A DNA stretch of 64,000 bases, taken from NCBI GenBank assembly GCA_026005035.1, contig BPKH01000002.1, positions 364,501-428,500 of the forward strand, read 5' to 3'. The DNA is from Porticoccaceae bacterium. GTDB lineage: Bacteria; Pseudomonadota; Gammaproteobacteria; Pseudomonadales; Porticoccaceae. The position numbers and the translations under genes were made by a program. The notes beneath the pieces were generated by a model. It ran no database searches. It was not told the DNA's origin and saw nothing but the letters and a program-made list of their open reading frames with translations. Each line of letters opens with the position of its first letter. Position 1 is the first letter of the stretch. Shown here piece after piece: positions 9,611 to 19,377 of the stretch.

Positions 9611-9639
9611 TTGACCCCATCCGGGGGCGTTGCTATAAA
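9611..9639 (+). promoter_or_regulatory. strong sigma-70 promoter for hupB
   Basis: TTGACC (9611-9616), a 17-base spacer and TATAAA (9634-9639), the latter preceded by TGC as an extended -10. This is the best sigma-70 match I found in the window. It fits an abundant nucleoid protein and starts immediately after lon. Confidence 0.8.
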
Positions 9640-9716
9640 GCCGGGACCGCCGCCGGCGCCCGCCGGCGGCTCGCGGCGAGAACACCAGACCACCAACCGA
9701 ACAAAAGGGGTGCCAT

Positions 9717-9989
9717 GTGAACAAGACCGAACTGATCGAAGCCATCGCAGAGGGGGCTGACCTTTCGAAGGCGGCGGCCGCGCGCGCGTTGGAGGCGGCC
9801 TTGGAGGCCATCGCGCAGTCGTTGAAGCGGGGTGACCCGGTCACCCTGGTGGGATTTGGCACCTTTTCCGTGAAGCATCGCCCCGCCCGCACCGGCCGCA
9901 ATCCGCAGACGGGACAGCAGATCCGCATTCCCGAAAGCAACGTTCCCACCTTCAAGCCCGGCAAAGGATTGCGGGACGCGGTCAACTGA
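9717..9989 (+). CDS. hupB: nucleoid-associated protein HU beta
   Basis: Histone-like DNA-bending protein of 90 residues that forms dimers and compacts the chromosome. The sequence is canonical: [12 protein letters not shown] at the N-terminus, [18 protein letters not shown], and the beta-arm [18 protein letters not shown]. The start is GTG at 9717-9719, since the overlapping ATG at 9715 is followed at once by TGA in its own frame. A GGGG site lies just upstream. It has its own promoter and intrinsic terminator, so it forms a single-gene unit within the lon-hupB-ppiD order. Confidence 0.97.
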   Translation: MNKTELIEAIAEGADLSKAAAARALEAALEAIAQSLKRGDPVTLVGFGTFSVKHRPARTGRNPQTGQQIRIPESNVPTFKPGKGLRDAVN

Positions 9990-10013
9990 CCCGAAAGGGC
10001 GCGAAACTTTCCC

Positions 10014-10040
10014 AGGGCGCATCTCCATGCGCCCTTTTTT
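10014..10040 (+). terminator. intrinsic terminator after hupB
   Basis: Perfect 9-bp stem AGGGCGCAT/ATGCGCCCT with a CTCC loop, running into six T residues (10035-10040). It lies 25 bases after the hupB stop and 30 bases before ppiD. Confidence 0.92.
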
Positions 10041-10069
10041 CGGCCTGAAGACCTCTAGGGGACGGGGCG

Positions 10070-11953
10070 ATGCTGCAAAAGATGCGCGATAACCTGCGGG
10101 GGGTGACCGCCATGGTCCTCGTCGGGTTGCTCGCCATTCCCTTCGCGTTTTTCGGGGTAGAGGCGCTCTTTTTCACGGGCGCGGCCGTGGAGGCCGTGGC
10201 CACGGTGGACGGCGAGAAGATCACCCGCCTCGAGTTGGATCGGGCGCTGGAATTCCAACGCCGGCGCCTGTTGGAGCAGCTCGAAGGACTCGATTCCTCC
10301 CAGCTCGACGACGCCCTGCTGCGCGACCGCGTCCTCGACCGCTTGATCGAAGAGAAGGCGCTGGCGGTGGCCGCCCGCCGCGGCGGCATCGCGGTGGCCG
10401 ACCGCACTTTCCAGGAGATGGTGGCCCGCTCGGAGCTCTTTCGGGAGGGAGGCCGTTTCAGTCCCGATCTGTACCGCTATCACCTCGGCCGTCTTGGCTT
10501 TACGCCGTCGGACTACCGCCGGCGGGTAGAAGAGGAGCTAGCGGTGGTGCAGCTCACAGGTGGAGTGGTGCACACCGCCTTCCTGACCGAACCGGCCTTC
10601 GCCCGGCTGGCGGGGTTGCTCTTGGAAGAGCGAACGGTGGAATACTTTGTGCTGCGACCCGCTCAGGCTGGGCAAGTGGAGGTCACTGCGGAGGAGGTGG
10701 AGGCCTACTTTGGCTCCCATCGGGAGGAGTTCCGCATTCCCGAACAGGTGGTGGTCGAGTACGTGGAGCTCTCCCCAGAGCTCCTGGCCGCCCGCGTTGA
10801 GGTGACCGAGCAGGAGGTGGAGCGCGCCCTGGCGGAGGCTCGGGAACGCGCCGCCCAGCGCCGGGTATGGCAGCTCGCCCACATCCAGATCGACCCTGCC
10901 GCGCCGGACCGGCAGGAGCGGGTGGAGGCGGTGCGCCAGGGGCTCGCGGTGGGGGAACCCTTTGCGGCGCTCGCCCGCAAGTACAGCGACGACTTCGGCA
11001 GCCGGACTCAGGGGGGCGAACTCGGCACCTTCACCGAGGAGACGCTGCCTCCGGGGTTCGCCGAGGCCCTGAGTGGGGCCGCGCCGGGGGAGGTGATCGG
11101 GCCAGTGGAGCTTCCTTCGGGGGTGCACTTCATTCAGGTCCAACGGGTGGAAGCCGCTTCGCCGCCGCCACGGGAGGAGGTGGAGCGGCGGGTGCGGCTC
11201 GCCAAGGCCCGCGAAAAGCTGCCCACGCTCCTGGAGCGGCTCAGGGAAGAGAGTTTCAGCGCCGACTCCCTGGCCTCGGTGGCCGAGGCGCTCGACCTGC
11301 CTCTCAAGCGCTCGGAACCCTTCTCCCGCCGAGGGGGAGAGGGGATAGCCGCACATCCCGCGGTGCGGAGGGCGGCCTTTTCCCCCGAGGTGCTGGAAGA
11401 GGGCCTGCCGAGCGAGGTGTTGGAGCTTGGCTCCGACCGCTACGCGGTGATTCGGGTCGTCGAGCGCACCCCGTCCCGCGTGCCGGAACTCGCCGAGGTG
11501 GAAGAGCGCGTCCGCACCCTTCTCGAGGAGGAAAAACGCCGCCGGTGGCTGGCGGAGCGCGCCGCTTCGCTGGTGGCCCAGCTGTCGTCTGGCGCTGCCC
11601 TCGTCGAGGTGGCCACTTCTGCGGGCGCCGAGGTGGTGCGCGCCGAGGGCGTCGGCCGCTTCGACGGCGGCGGGGTGCCGCAGCCGCTGCGGGAGGCCAT
11701 CTTCGCGGTGCCGGCGGACACCCCTTTGCCCGTCTATGGCCGCGCGACACTCGCCGATGGCACCGTGGCCGTGTACGCGCTGCGCGCCGTGCGCCCCGGT
11801 GACCCGGCCCGCTTGAGCGAGGCGGAACGGCGCTCGCTGCGTCGCTCCTTGGAGCGCTCGTGGGGGGAAGGCGAATTGCGCGCCCTGGTGGCCGACCTGG
11901 TGAGCCGCGCCCGCATCGAGCGCCGCGCGGAAGTGGTCGAGTCACAGCAGTGA
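10070..11953 (+). CDS. ppiD: periplasmic folding chaperone/peptidyl-prolyl isomerase PpiD (SurA_N family)
   Basis: Inner-membrane-anchored periplasmic chaperone of 627 residues that assists outer-membrane and secreted protein folding. One N-terminal membrane helix (about residues 12-36) follows MLQKMRDNLRG. A SurA-like N-terminal helical domain comes next (about 40-190), then a parvulin domain around 265-360 with HIQIDP, LARKYSDDFGSRTQGGELG and GVHFIQVQ. The long C-terminal region is typical of PpiD. The terminator just upstream suggests a promoter of its own, which I could not identify. It converges on mltD. Confidence 0.93.
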   Translation: MLQKMRDNLRGVTAMVLVGLLAIPFAFFGVEALFFTGAAVEAVATVDGEKITRLELDRALEFQRRRLLEQLEGLDSSQLDDALLRDRVLDRLIEEKALAVAARRGGIAVADRTFQEMVARSELFREGGRFSPDLYRYHLGRLGFTPSDYRRRVEEELAVVQLTGGVVHTAFLTEPAFARLAGLLLEERTVEYFVLRPAQAGQVEVTAEEVEAYFGSHREEFRIPEQVVVEYVELSPELLAARVEVTEQEVERALAEARERAAQRRVWQLAHIQIDPAAPDRQERVEAVRQGLAVGEPFAALARKYSDDFGSRTQGGELGTFTEETLPPGFAEALSGAAPGEVIGPVELPSGVHFIQVQRVEAASPPPREEVERRVRLAKAREKLPTLLERLREESFSADSLASVAEALDLPLKRSEPFSRRGGEGIAAHPAVRRAAFSPEVLEEGLPSEVLELGSDRYAVIRVVERTPSRVPELAEVEERVRTLLEEEKRRRWLAERAASLVAQLSSGAALVEVATSAGAEVVRAEGVGRFDGGGVPQPLREAIFAVPADTPLPVYGRATLADGTVAVYALRAVRPGDPARLSEAERRSLRRSLERSWGEGELRALVADLVSRARIERRAEVVESQQ

Positions 11954-12048
11954 GGTCCAATGGGGTGCCTCCCGGCGTCGGCGGAGCGCCCCCGCAGCAC
12001 CTGGACCACCCGCCCCCGAGCGACGGCGCAGCGGCGGGCGATCCACCC

Positions 12049-13278
12049 CTAGGTTTCCTCCGCCGCAGTGCGAAGTGCGGGCGAACCGGGGGGCGGCGTG
12101 GCGTTTTTGGGAACGCGCAGAAAGATGCCCACCGCGAGAGGCGCGGCGGGGTCGAGGTCGTTCAGGCGGGCGATCGTTTCCACCGTGGTGCCGTGGGCGC
12201 GAGCGATCCGCCACAGACTGTCGCCGGGGCGGGTGCGATAGCGGGCCAGCTCGGCCTCTTCAGCTGCCAGGGTCGCCAGGTGGTCGGCGAGGGCATCGGC
12301 CACCGAGGTGGGGAGGAGCAGGTCGCGGCCGCGGGCGGGCGGCAGCGCGGGGCGCACGAAGCCCGGATTGAGCGTCTCGATCAATTCCATGGGCAATCCG
12401 GTCCACTCCGCTACCTGGCTCAGCGAGACGGGCGTCTCGACGTCCACCAAGCGCACAGGTGGCGTGGCGGGCAGACTGGGCAGGGCCACGCCGTAGCGAT
12501 CGGGTGAAGCCACCACCTTGCCCAAGGCGACCAGGCGGGAGACGTGGCGGGTGGTGGTGGGATTGAGGGAAAGCGACCAGAAGTCGGTGGGCAAGCCTTG
12601 GGCCCGATTGCGGGCGACGGCGCGGGCCACGGTGTTGGGACCGGCGTTGTAGGCGGCCAGGGCCAAAAGCCAATCTCCCTCGAAGCGGCGGTGGAGGTCC
12701 ACCAGGTAGTTGAGCGCCGCGCGGGTGGATTCGAGCACGTCGCGCCGCCCGTCATACCAGGGGGTTCGGTCCAGATCCAGGTGGGACGCGGTGGTCGGGC
12801 GGATCTGCCAGAGTCCCGCCGCCCCCCCGGGCGAGAGGGCGCGGGGGTCGTAGGCGCTCTCCACCAACGGCAGGAGGGCGAGTTCGGCCGGCAGCTCGGC
12901 GGCGCGCACTTCTTGGAACACCAGGGGCAAAAAGAGCGCCAGTTCCTCTTCGCGGCTCTCGAAGAGGCGCTGGTCGGCGGCGTAGCGGTTCAGCTGGGGG
13001 GCGACGAGGCGGTCGGGAATCTCTTGGGAAAAGGTCAGTTCGGCGCGCAGTGCGGCCCACAGGTCGGCGGATGCGCCGGCCTCGGCGCGCGGCGCGGTTG
13101 TGGGGTGGAGCGGGGAGGCTTTGCTGCTCGCCGGGATGCTGGAGGGCGCCTCGGCTTGCGCCGAAGCCACAGGCGGCGTCGCGGCCACCGGCGGCCGCTC
13201 GGGGGAGGTAGGGGTCGTGCAGCCGCTGCCCACCACCAGGACCAATAACGGCCACTTCGCCGCCCGCCGGATCCTCAC
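12049..13278 (-). CDS. mltD: membrane-bound lytic murein transglycosylase D-like lipoprotein
   Basis: Peptidoglycan-cleaving lytic transglycosylase of 409 residues. A signal sequence ends near C20 (VVGSGC), which suggests a lipoprotein although the lipobox is not perfect. The SLT domain has catalytic E140 in LLPLVESAYDPRA, then SPGGAAGLWQI and LAAYNAGPN. At least one LysM repeat (TRPGDSLWRIARAHG) lies near the C-terminus, with a weaker LysM-like segment before it. The start is a GTG that overlaps the gloB stop as GTGA, so the two genes are translationally coupled. MltD of E. coli is also next to gloB. Confidence 0.92.
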   Translation of the reverse strand: MRIRRAAKWPLLVLVVGSGCTTPTSPERPPVAATPPVASAQAEAPSSIPASSKASPLHPTTAPRAEAGASADLWAALRAELTFSQEIPDRLVAPQLNRYAADQRLFESREEELALFLPLVFQEVRAAELPAELALLPLVESAYDPRALSPGGAAGLWQIRPTTASHLDLDRTPWYDGRRDVLESTRAALNYLVDLHRRFEGDWLLALAAYNAGPNTVARAVARNRAQGLPTDFWSLSLNPTTTRHVSRLVALGKVVASPDRYGVALPSLPATPPVRLVDVETPVSLSQVAEWTGLPMELIETLNPGFVRPALPPARGRDLLLPTSVADALADHLATLAAEEAELARYRTRPGDSLWRIARAHGTTVETIARLNDLDPAAPLAVGIFLRVPKNATPPPGSPALRTAAEET

Positions 13279-14054
13279 CGGAACTGATCCTTCCACTGTC
13301 GGATCGCCGCAAACACCTCGACGGCATCCCGCGGTGGCCGTCCCAGAAAGCGCTGGGCGGCCGCCTGCACGGCCGGAACGTGCCAACGCAAAAATGGATT
13401 GGTGCGCCGCTCTAGTTCCAAGGTGGAGGGGACTGTGGGCAAACCCCGACGGCGCAGACCCTCGGCCTGTGCCAGCCGCTCGGCGATGTCCCCATTGTCG
13501 GGTTCCACGGCGCGCGCGAAGCGCAAATTGGCCAGCGTGTATTCGTGGGCACAGTGGACCAGGGTGGCATCGGGGAGAGCCGCGAGTTTGTCGAGCGATT
13601 GCCACATCTGTTGCGGACTTCCCTCGAACAGCCGACCGCAGCCCGCCGCGAACAGCGTGTCGCCGCAGAACAATCGCGGCGCGCCGGCGAAATCGGGCCC
13701 CCAAAAGGCGATGTGGTCGAGGGTGTGGCCCGGCACCTCGAGCACCTGGAGGGTGCCGCCGGGGATGGCGATCCGGTCGCCCTCGCGCAGGGAATCGGTG
13801 ATCGAGGGAATTTTTGGGGAGGGGGGACCGTAGACGGGGCAATGCCAACGCGCCGCCAGTTCGGCCACGCCGCCCGTGTGGTCGAGATGGTGGTGGGTCA
13901 CCAGAATGGCGGCAAGCCGCAGCCCGTGCCGCTCGAGCGCCGCGGCCACCGGTCCGGCATCCCCGGGGTCGACCACCAGGGCGTCCTGTCCGGCGGCGAC
14001 GAGCCACAGATAGTTGTCGGCGAAAGCCGGCAGCGGTTGCACAAAAAACGACAT
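13275..14054 (-). CDS. gloB: hydroxyacylglutathione hydrolase (glyoxalase II)
   Basis: Metallo-beta-lactamase-fold enzyme of 259 residues that hydrolyses S-lactoylglutathione to lactate and glutathione in methylglyoxal detoxification. The binuclear metal motif THHHLDHTGG, the FCGDTLFAAGCGRLFEG segment and the C-terminal HEYTLANLRFA and NPFLRW motifs are all present. Start ATG at 14052-14054 follows an AAGGGCGAG site. It is divergent from the yafS-like methyltransferase, reproducing the enterobacterial gloB/yafS/rnhA/dnaQ neighbourhood. Confidence 0.97.
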   Translation of the reverse strand: MSFFVQPLPAFADNYLWLVAAGQDALVVDPGDAGPVAAALERHGLRLAAILVTHHHLDHTGGVAELAARWHCPVYGPPSPKIPSITDSLREGDRIAIPGGTLQVLEVPGHTLDHIAFWGPDFAGAPRLFCGDTLFAAGCGRLFEGSPQQMWQSLDKLAALPDATLVHCAHEYTLANLRFARAVEPDNGDIAERLAQAEGLRRRGLPTVPSTLELERRTNPFLRWHVPAVQAAAQRFLGRPPRDAVEVFAAIRQWKDQFR

Positions 14055-14144
14055 GGCCTCGCCCTTCTGCGAGCCGGTGGTCATGATAAAGTGGCCCGGT
14101 TGCCGAGAAAAGGGCCCTTGCAGTCGGCACAGGGGAGAGTTTCC

Positions 14145-14945
14145 ATGGTCGGGACGTCGACCGCCCCGGGAATGCAGCCGAACCAGCCGCCGGTTTTTCC
14201 CACCCGTTGGTGGCAGAGCGCCGCGGGCCGCTACCTCCTCGAGGCCGAGCAACGGGCGGTGGATCATCTCCTGGCGGGCACGGCCGGCTTCCGCGCAGCC
14301 CTGGTCAAGGGCCTGCCGAGTCCCTTCCACATCCACCGTGCCCCCCAATTGCACAAGTTCGTCCTGGCCGAGTTTTGCGGGGAGGAGGTCGGCGCCCTCT
14401 GCCACCCGGACGCCCTTCCGTTGCCTGCGGAAACCGTGGAGCTCGTGGTCTTGCACCACGTCCTCGACTGCGCCGAATACCCCCACGAGGCCCTCAAGGA
14501 AGCGGCTCGGGTGGTGCAGGGATCGGGTCACTTGTTGGTGGTGGGGTTCAATCCCCTGAGCCTCTTCGGCCTTGTGCACCTGCTTCCCTCGCGGCGGGCG
14601 CGCCTCGTGCGGCGCATGCTCACCGCCGGTCGGGTCTGCGACTGGTTGCGGCTGCTCGGCTTTGCACCCGAGGGTTTGCTCTACGGCGCCTTCCGTCCCC
14701 CCTGCCGTTCGTCCCGCCTCCTCGCCGCTTGGGCTTTCTGCGATCGGCTGCCGGCCCACCTGCCCCTGGGGGGATTCTATGCGGTGGCCGCCCGCAAGAT
14801 GCGGCTGCGCCCCGTGCGGGTGGCGCCCCCTTGGTTCGAGCGGCCGAAGCGCGCGGTACAATGGGTCCCTTCTTGCCGCAATGGAGGGAGTCCCGCCGTT
14901 GGCCAGTGGGAAGCGGGTCGAGATCTACACCGACGGGGCCTGTAG
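14145..14945 (+). CDS. class I SAM-dependent methyltransferase (YafS-like)
   Basis: Predicted methyltransferase of 266 residues with unknown substrate. The N-terminal glycine-rich motif I is degenerate. The region [19 protein letters not shown] and the following [25 protein letters not shown] fit motifs II and III of the family. Position between gloB and rnhA matches E. coli yafS. The last 16 codons run past the likely rnhA start in another frame, an unusually long overlap. A start at 14145 is favoured by AGGGGAGAG upstream. Confidence 0.8.
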   Translation: MVGTSTAPGMQPNQPPVFPTRWWQSAAGRYLLEAEQRAVDHLLAGTAGFRAALVKGLPSPFHIHRAPQLHKFVLAEFCGEEVGALCHPDALPLPAETVELVVLHHVLDCAEYPHEALKEAARVVQGSGHLLVVGFNPLSLFGLVHLLPSRRARLVRRMLTAGRVCDWLRLLGFAPEGLLYGAFRPPCRSSRLLAAWAFCDRLPAHLPLGGFYAVAARKMRLRPVRVAPPWFERPKRAVQWVPSCRNGGSPAVGQWEAGRDLHRRGL

Positions 14946-15348
14946 AGGCAATCCGGGCCCGGGCGGCTGGGGTGCGGTGCTGCGCTACCGGGGCCGGGAG
15001 CGGCACCTCTACGGGGCGGAGCCGCAGACCACCAACAACCGGATGGAACTGCGCGCCGCCATCGAGGCCCTCGCCGCCCTCAAGGAGCCCTGCGAGGTGG
15101 AGCTGGTGACCGATTCCGAATACCTGCGCTTAGGAGTCACCCGCTGGCTGCCCGGCTGGAAGGCCCGCAATTGGCGCAAGGCGGACCGCAAACCGGTCAA
15201 GAACGCCGACCTGTGGCGCCGACTCGATCAGGAAGCGGCCCGCCACCGCATCACCTGGCGTTGGGTGCGGGGACACAGCGGAGAGGAGGGCAACGAGCTG
15301 GCCGACCGGCTGGCCAACCGCGCCATCGACGAGCTGGGGGCATCATGA
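14899..15348 (+). CDS. rnhA: ribonuclease HI
   Basis: Ribonuclease HI of 149 residues, degrading the RNA of RNA-DNA hybrids. Catalytic carboxylates are visible in [35 protein letters not shown] and the late [10 protein letters not shown] prefer the TTG at 14899 because an excellent ribosome site (GGAGGGAG, 14883-14890) sits 8 bases ahead and the protein then starts just before the conserved [11 protein letters not shown]. An ATG at 14881 in the same frame would add six residues and contain that site. The stop overlaps the dnaQ start as ATGA. Confidence 0.95.
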   Translation: MASGKRVEIYTDGACRGNPGPGGWGAVLRYRGRERHLYGAEPQTTNNRMELRAAIEALAALKEPCEVELVTDSEYLRLGVTRWLPGWKARNWRKADRKPVKNADLWRRLDQEAARHRITWRWVRGHSGEEGNELADRLANRAIDELGAS

Positions 15349-16112
15349 GGCAGGTGGTGCTGGACACCGAGACCACGGGTCTCGAGGTGAACCTCGACCA
15401 TCGCATCGTGGAGATCGGTTGCGTGGAGCTGGTGGATCGCAGGCATACCGGCAACCATTTCCACCGCTACCTCAACCCCGGCCGGGCCATCGACGCCGGC
15501 GCCCTCGAGGTGCACGGGATCACCGCCGAATTTCTCGCCGACAAGCCCACCTTCGACCAGGTGGTGGACGAATTTCTCGACTTCGTCCGGGGTGCCCAAC
15601 TGGTCATCCACAATGCCCCCTTCGACGTCGGCTTTCTGAATCACGAGCTCGCCCGACTGGGAGAGGGGTATGGGCGGATCGAGGACTACTGTGAGGTGCT
15701 CGACACCCTGGCCCTGGCCCGACAGCTCCACCCGGGCCAGAAGAACAGCCTCGACGCCCTCTGCAAGCGTTACGGAATCGACAATTCCCGCCGGGAGTTG
15801 CACGGCGCTCTGCTGGATGCGGAAATCCTCGCCGACGTGTACCTGGCCATGACGGGCGGCCAGGTGGGGCTCGCGCTGGACGCTGCTCCGGGGGCGGGAG
15901 TGGTGTTGGGGGCGGAGGCGATCCGGCGGCTGCCGCCCGATCGCCCGCCCCTGCCGGTGATCGCCGCCAGTGCCGCCGAGCGGGCGGCCCATCGCGCGCT
16001 CCTCGCGCGCATGGCCGAGGAGGGATGCGAGCCCTTGTGGGACCTGGAAGCCGAAGCTCAGGACCAGAACCAGATGGCGAGCGCGCCCACTCCCGACAAC
16101 ACGAGCGTGTAG
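15345..16112 (+). CDS. dnaQ: DNA polymerase III epsilon subunit (3'-5' proofreading exonuclease)
   Basis: Proofreading subunit of 255 residues. The DEDDh exonuclease motifs are intact: Exo I LDTETTGL, Exo [16 protein letters not shown] and Exo [17 protein letters not shown]. The C-terminal tail (about 185-255) would bind the alpha subunit. Start overlaps the rnhA stop by four bases. The 3' end overlaps the convergent nhaB by 55 bases, so the last roughly 18 codons are double-coding. Confidence 0.96.
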   Translation: MRQVVLDTETTGLEVNLDHRIVEIGCVELVDRRHTGNHFHRYLNPGRAIDAGALEVHGITAEFLADKPTFDQVVDEFLDFVRGAQLVIHNAPFDVGFLNHELARLGEGYGRIEDYCEVLDTLALARQLHPGQKNSLDALCKRYGIDNSRRELHGALLDAEILADVYLAMTGGQVGLALDAAPGAGVVLGAEAIRRLPPDRPPLPVIAASAAERAAHRALLARMAEEGCEPLWDLEAEAQDQNQMASAPTPDNTSV

Positions 16113-17566
16113 GGCAGTGCCATCCACACCATGCGCCCGTAGGAGAGGCGGATGAGGGGCGCGAGGGCGGAGGTGAGCAGGAACAGAAAGGCCGCCTGGC
16201 CGTTGGGGGTGGCCACGCTGGGCAGGTTGGTTCCGGTATTGATGGCTACCGCCAGGTGGTCGAAATGTTGCCGGTCGATGAGGCCCGCGTCGAGCGCCGA
16301 GCGCACCTCGCTGATGTACACCGTGGCCACGAACACGTTGTCGCTGATGGTGGAGAGCACGCCGTTGGCGAGGAAGAACATCACCGGCTGTAGGTGCCGT
16401 TCCATGGCCAGCACCGCGTCGATCACCGGCGTGAACAGATGCTGGTCGTGGATCACCGAGACGATGGTGAAAAAGACCACCAGGAGTGCCGTGAAGGGCA
16501 GGGCCTCTTCGAAGGCGCGGCCGATCCGGTGCTCCTCGGTGATGCCGTTGAGGGCGGTCAGCAGCACGATGATGAGCAGGCCCACCAGGCCCACGGCGGC
16601 CACGTGGAAGGCGAGACCCAGCACCAGCACGACGGCACCCAACCCCTGGACCAGGAGAGCCGCCCGGTCGCGGTCGGTGCGCCGCGCGCTCTCCATGGCG
16701 CCGTAGTCCAAGAGCACCGCCCGCACCGCGCTCGGCAGCTGGGCTCCGTAGCCGAATCGGCCAGTGGTCTCCAAGAGCAGGGTGGTCAACACCCCGCAGG
16801 CGAAGACGGGCACGGTCACGTGGGCCATTTCCCGGAAGAACTCGGCGAAATTCCAGCCCGCCTTTTCGGCGATCAGAAGGTTTTGGGGTTCGCCCACCAG
16901 GGTCATGACGCCGCCGAGGGCCGTGCCCACCGCCCCGTGCATCACCAGGCTGCGCAGGAAGGCGCGGAACTGATCCAAATCTTCCCGGTGGAACTCGTGC
17001 ACGCCGTCGTCCCGGGTGTGGTCGTGGGGCTCGGCGGCGTGGATCTTCTTGCCGGAGGCGACCTTGTGGTAGACGGAGTAAAAGCCGGTGCAGACGGCGA
17101 TCAGCACGGCGGTGACGGTGAGGGCGTCGAGGAAGGCGGACAGGGCTGCGCCCACCAGCACGAAGGTGAGCGACAAGAGGCGTTTGGATTCGATGGCCAT
17201 CAACAGGCGGGTGAAGGTGAACAGCAGCAGTTCGCGCATGAAATAGATGCCCGCCACCATGAACATGAGCAGCAGGATCACCTCGAAGTTGGCCACCGAT
17301 TCCTGGTACACCGTCTCCGGCGTGGTGAGCCCCAACAGCACCGATTCGAGTGCCAGCAGGCCACCGGGTTGCAGGGGATAGCACTTGAGCGCCATGGCAA
17401 GGGTGAAGATGAATTCGGCGAGGAACGCCCAGCCGGTGGCGATGGGGCCGGCGAAAAGCAACAGCAAGGGATTGAGCGCCAGGAAGGCGACGATGGCTGC
17501 CTTGTACCAGCCAGGGGCATGGCCCAGAAAGTTGTCGGCGAGGGCCCGTGCAAGCGGATAGCGCAT
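16058..17566 (-). CDS. nhaB: Na+/H+ antiporter NhaB
   Basis: Inner-membrane sodium/proton antiporter of 502 residues with about a dozen predicted membrane helices. Family features include the N-terminal [20 protein letters not shown], the segment [20 protein letters not shown] and the C-terminal [19 protein letters not shown]. Start ATG at 17564-17566 gives the typical N-terminus. The 3' end overlaps dnaQ tail to tail by 55 bases. It contributes to Na+ extrusion and pH homeostasis together with the separate CPA2 antiporter at 21 kb. Confidence 0.95.
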   Translation of the reverse strand: MRYPLARALADNFLGHAPGWYKAAIVAFLALNPLLLLFAGPIATGWAFLAEFIFTLAMALKCYPLQPGGLLALESVLLGLTTPETVYQESVANFEVILLLMFMVAGIYFMRELLLFTFTRLLMAIESKRLLSLTFVLVGAALSAFLDALTVTAVLIAVCTGFYSVYHKVASGKKIHAAEPHDHTRDDGVHEFHREDLDQFRAFLRSLVMHGAVGTALGGVMTLVGEPQNLLIAEKAGWNFAEFFREMAHVTVPVFACGVLTTLLLETTGRFGYGAQLPSAVRAVLLDYGAMESARRTDRDRAALLVQGLGAVVLVLGLAFHVAAVGLVGLLIIVLLTALNGITEEHRIGRAFEEALPFTALLVVFFTIVSVIHDQHLFTPVIDAVLAMERHLQPVMFFLANGVLSTISDNVFVATVYISEVRSALDAGLIDRQHFDHLAVAINTGTNLPSVATPNGQAAFLFLLTSALAPLIRLSYGRMVWMALPYTLVLSGVGALAIWFWS

Positions 17567-17718
17567 GGCCTGACTCCGGAAGCCGGACGGGGGAGAAACC
17601 CGCCGTTTGGTGTACCATTGGAAACCCGTGCGGGCCGGGCCGACGGGCGCAGCAACCCTAGCCGCACCGGCCGCAGAAAGCAAGGACCCGCGGGGACTTC
17701 GCCGGGAAGGAATCGACC

Positions 17719-19377
17719 ATGGTCGCCATCACCGCCGACACCGCCGCCGAATTGCGCGCCCTCAGCGGCGAGCTGATCCAGGAAATCGCCGCCCTGCTCT
17801 TCAACGAGCCATTCGAGGCGGAGGCCTTCGTCGAACAGATGGACCGGCTGTCCGCCATTTGTTGGACGCTCCACCAGCCAGGGGCGGTGGAGCTTGCCGA
17901 AGAGCTGGTGCGCGCGGTGCAACACCTCACCGCCCATGGGGAGCGCCCGGCGAAGCGGCAGGCGGAGCTTGCCGGCCTCCTGGAGCTCTTTCCGCGCCTA
18001 TTCGGCGAGCTCCACCGCCTGCCGGTGGCGTCCCCCTTCCTGTTCTTGCCCGAGCTTGCGGCCTTGCGGCGGCTGCAGGGCAAACCGCCGCTCTACGAGT
18101 TCCAGCTGGTGCGCGACCACAATTGGCCGCCCAGCGCCCGATTCCGCGCAAGCTGCGAGCTTTCCGCCGAGGGGCGGGCGGCGCTGCGCAAGCTGAAGAG
18201 CTTGTACCAGGTGGGGCTTTTGGAACTGCTGCGCAACGGAGATCGCCCCAAGGGCCTCGCAATACTCGGCAAGGTGGCGGCCAAATTGGCGCAACTCTTT
18301 CCCGCACCGCCCGAAAATCGCTACTGGCGCTTGGTGGGGGCCGCGGTGCAGGGGTTCGCCGGGGGGGAATTGGCGCTCAATCCGGTACGGCTGCGCCTGC
18401 TGGCGGCGGTGGAGCGCCAACTCAAGGCGCTTCTCGATGGGGCGGAGGAGAGTCGGGCTTTTCCCCTCGGCCTGTGGCGCGCCTACGGCATCCTGCTCGC
18501 GCTGCGCCGGCGGCGCAGCGCGGCCGAGGAGGAGCTCCTCCATTGGGTGGGCGCCCCCCACTTCGACTACTGCGATCTCGACGTGGAGGCGGCGCGGGCG
18601 GTGGTGGTGGGCGGCGGGGTCGGCAACGATGCGTCCCTCGACGAATTGGCGCAGCTCGCCGCCGCTCTCCACACCATTCTTGAGCAGGCCGATGGCGACG
18701 AGCCGCTGGCCCGGGAAGAGGTCCTCGAGTTCGTGCGCATCGCCGAGCAAGTCGCCGAGCGCTGTGCGGCGCTGGGCCTTTCCCAGGCGGCCGAGCGGTT
18801 CCTGAGCCACCGCCGCGCCCTCGACGGGGTGAGCGGCGAGCAGTGGCGGCCCGAGGCCGCCTGGATGCGGGAGGTCGCCCACAGCCTTCTCTACCTCGAG
18901 TGCCTGTTGGCGGAGGTGCGCGAAGGGGGGGTATTGCTTGCGGGCAAGGAGAGCCACCTGGACCGCCGCCCCGTCGACGAAGTGGTGGCGGGGCGGCTGT
19001 ACGACACCAGCGTCCACGCCGTCTGGCAGCAGTGTCTGGCGCTCCTGGAGGATTCCAAGGAAAAGTTGGACGAGGTGGCCACCGGCTTGGCGGGACCCGA
19101 GACGGCTCCGGTGCTGGCGGAGACCTTTGCCACCATCGGCGGCGCCGCCTGGGTGGTGGGAGATGCGCGGGTGGCGGAGGTGGCGCGCCGCTGCGGAAGG
19201 TTCGTGCGCGAACGACTCTTTTCGCTGGACGAGCAACGCCGGGCCGAGGTCCTGGCGACCTTCGCCGATTCGGTGGCGGCCCTCGAGTTTCACCTGCGCG
19301 AAGAGGGCCGCGGGCAGGGCGGGGACTATGCGTTAGACCTCGCCGCCGACAACCTGGCGGAACTGGAGGCGGCTTGA
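17719..19377 (+). CDS. fimL: FimL-like scaffold protein (degenerate HPt/ChpA N-terminal homologue)
   Basis: Protein of 552 residues resembling the N-terminal region of the type IV pilus chemosensory kinase ChpA/PilL and FimL of Pseudomonas. In Pseudomonas, FimL links the Chp system to cAMP and twitching motility. The segment [21 protein letters not shown] and the following [22 protein letters not shown] fit that family. Near residue 470 an HPt-like stretch reads [13 protein letters not shown] where active HPt domains read FHTLKG, so the phosphorylated histidine and following lysine are lost, as expected for a scaffold. It is coupled to nudC by a TTGA overlap. No pil or chp genes are in the window. 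Confidence 0.65.
   Translation: MVAITADTAAELRALSGELIQEIAALLFNEPFEAEAFVEQMDRLSAICWTLHQPGAVELAEELVRAVQHLTAHGERPAKRQAELAGLLELFPRLFGELHRLPVASPFLFLPELAALRRLQGKPPLYEFQLVRDHNWPPSARFRASCELSAEGRAALRKLKSLYQVGLLELLRNGDRPKGLAILGKVAAKLAQLFPAPPENRYWRLVGAAVQGFAGGELALNPVRLRLLAAVERQLKALLDGAEESRAFPLGLWRAYGILLALRRRRSAAEEELLHWVGAPHFDYCDLDVEAARAVVVGGGVGNDASLDELAQLAAALHTILEQADGDEPLAREEVLEFVRIAEQVAERCAALGLSQAAERFLSHRRALDGVSGEQWRPEAAWMREVAHSLLYLECLLAEVREGGVLLAGKESHLDRRPVDEVVAGRLYDTSVHAVWQQCLALLEDSKEKLDEVATGLAGPETAPVLAETFATIGGAAWVVGDARVAEVARRCGRFVRERLFSLDEQRRAEVLATFADSVAALEFHLREEGRGQGGDYALDLAADNLAELEAA

Noticed and set aside
12049-14130. A 693-codon frame suggesting an N-terminal extension of MltD over gloB
   Set aside because: The first part is antisense to nothing useful and out of frame with gloB; the GTG at 13276-13278 gives a normal signal peptide and a GTGA overlap.
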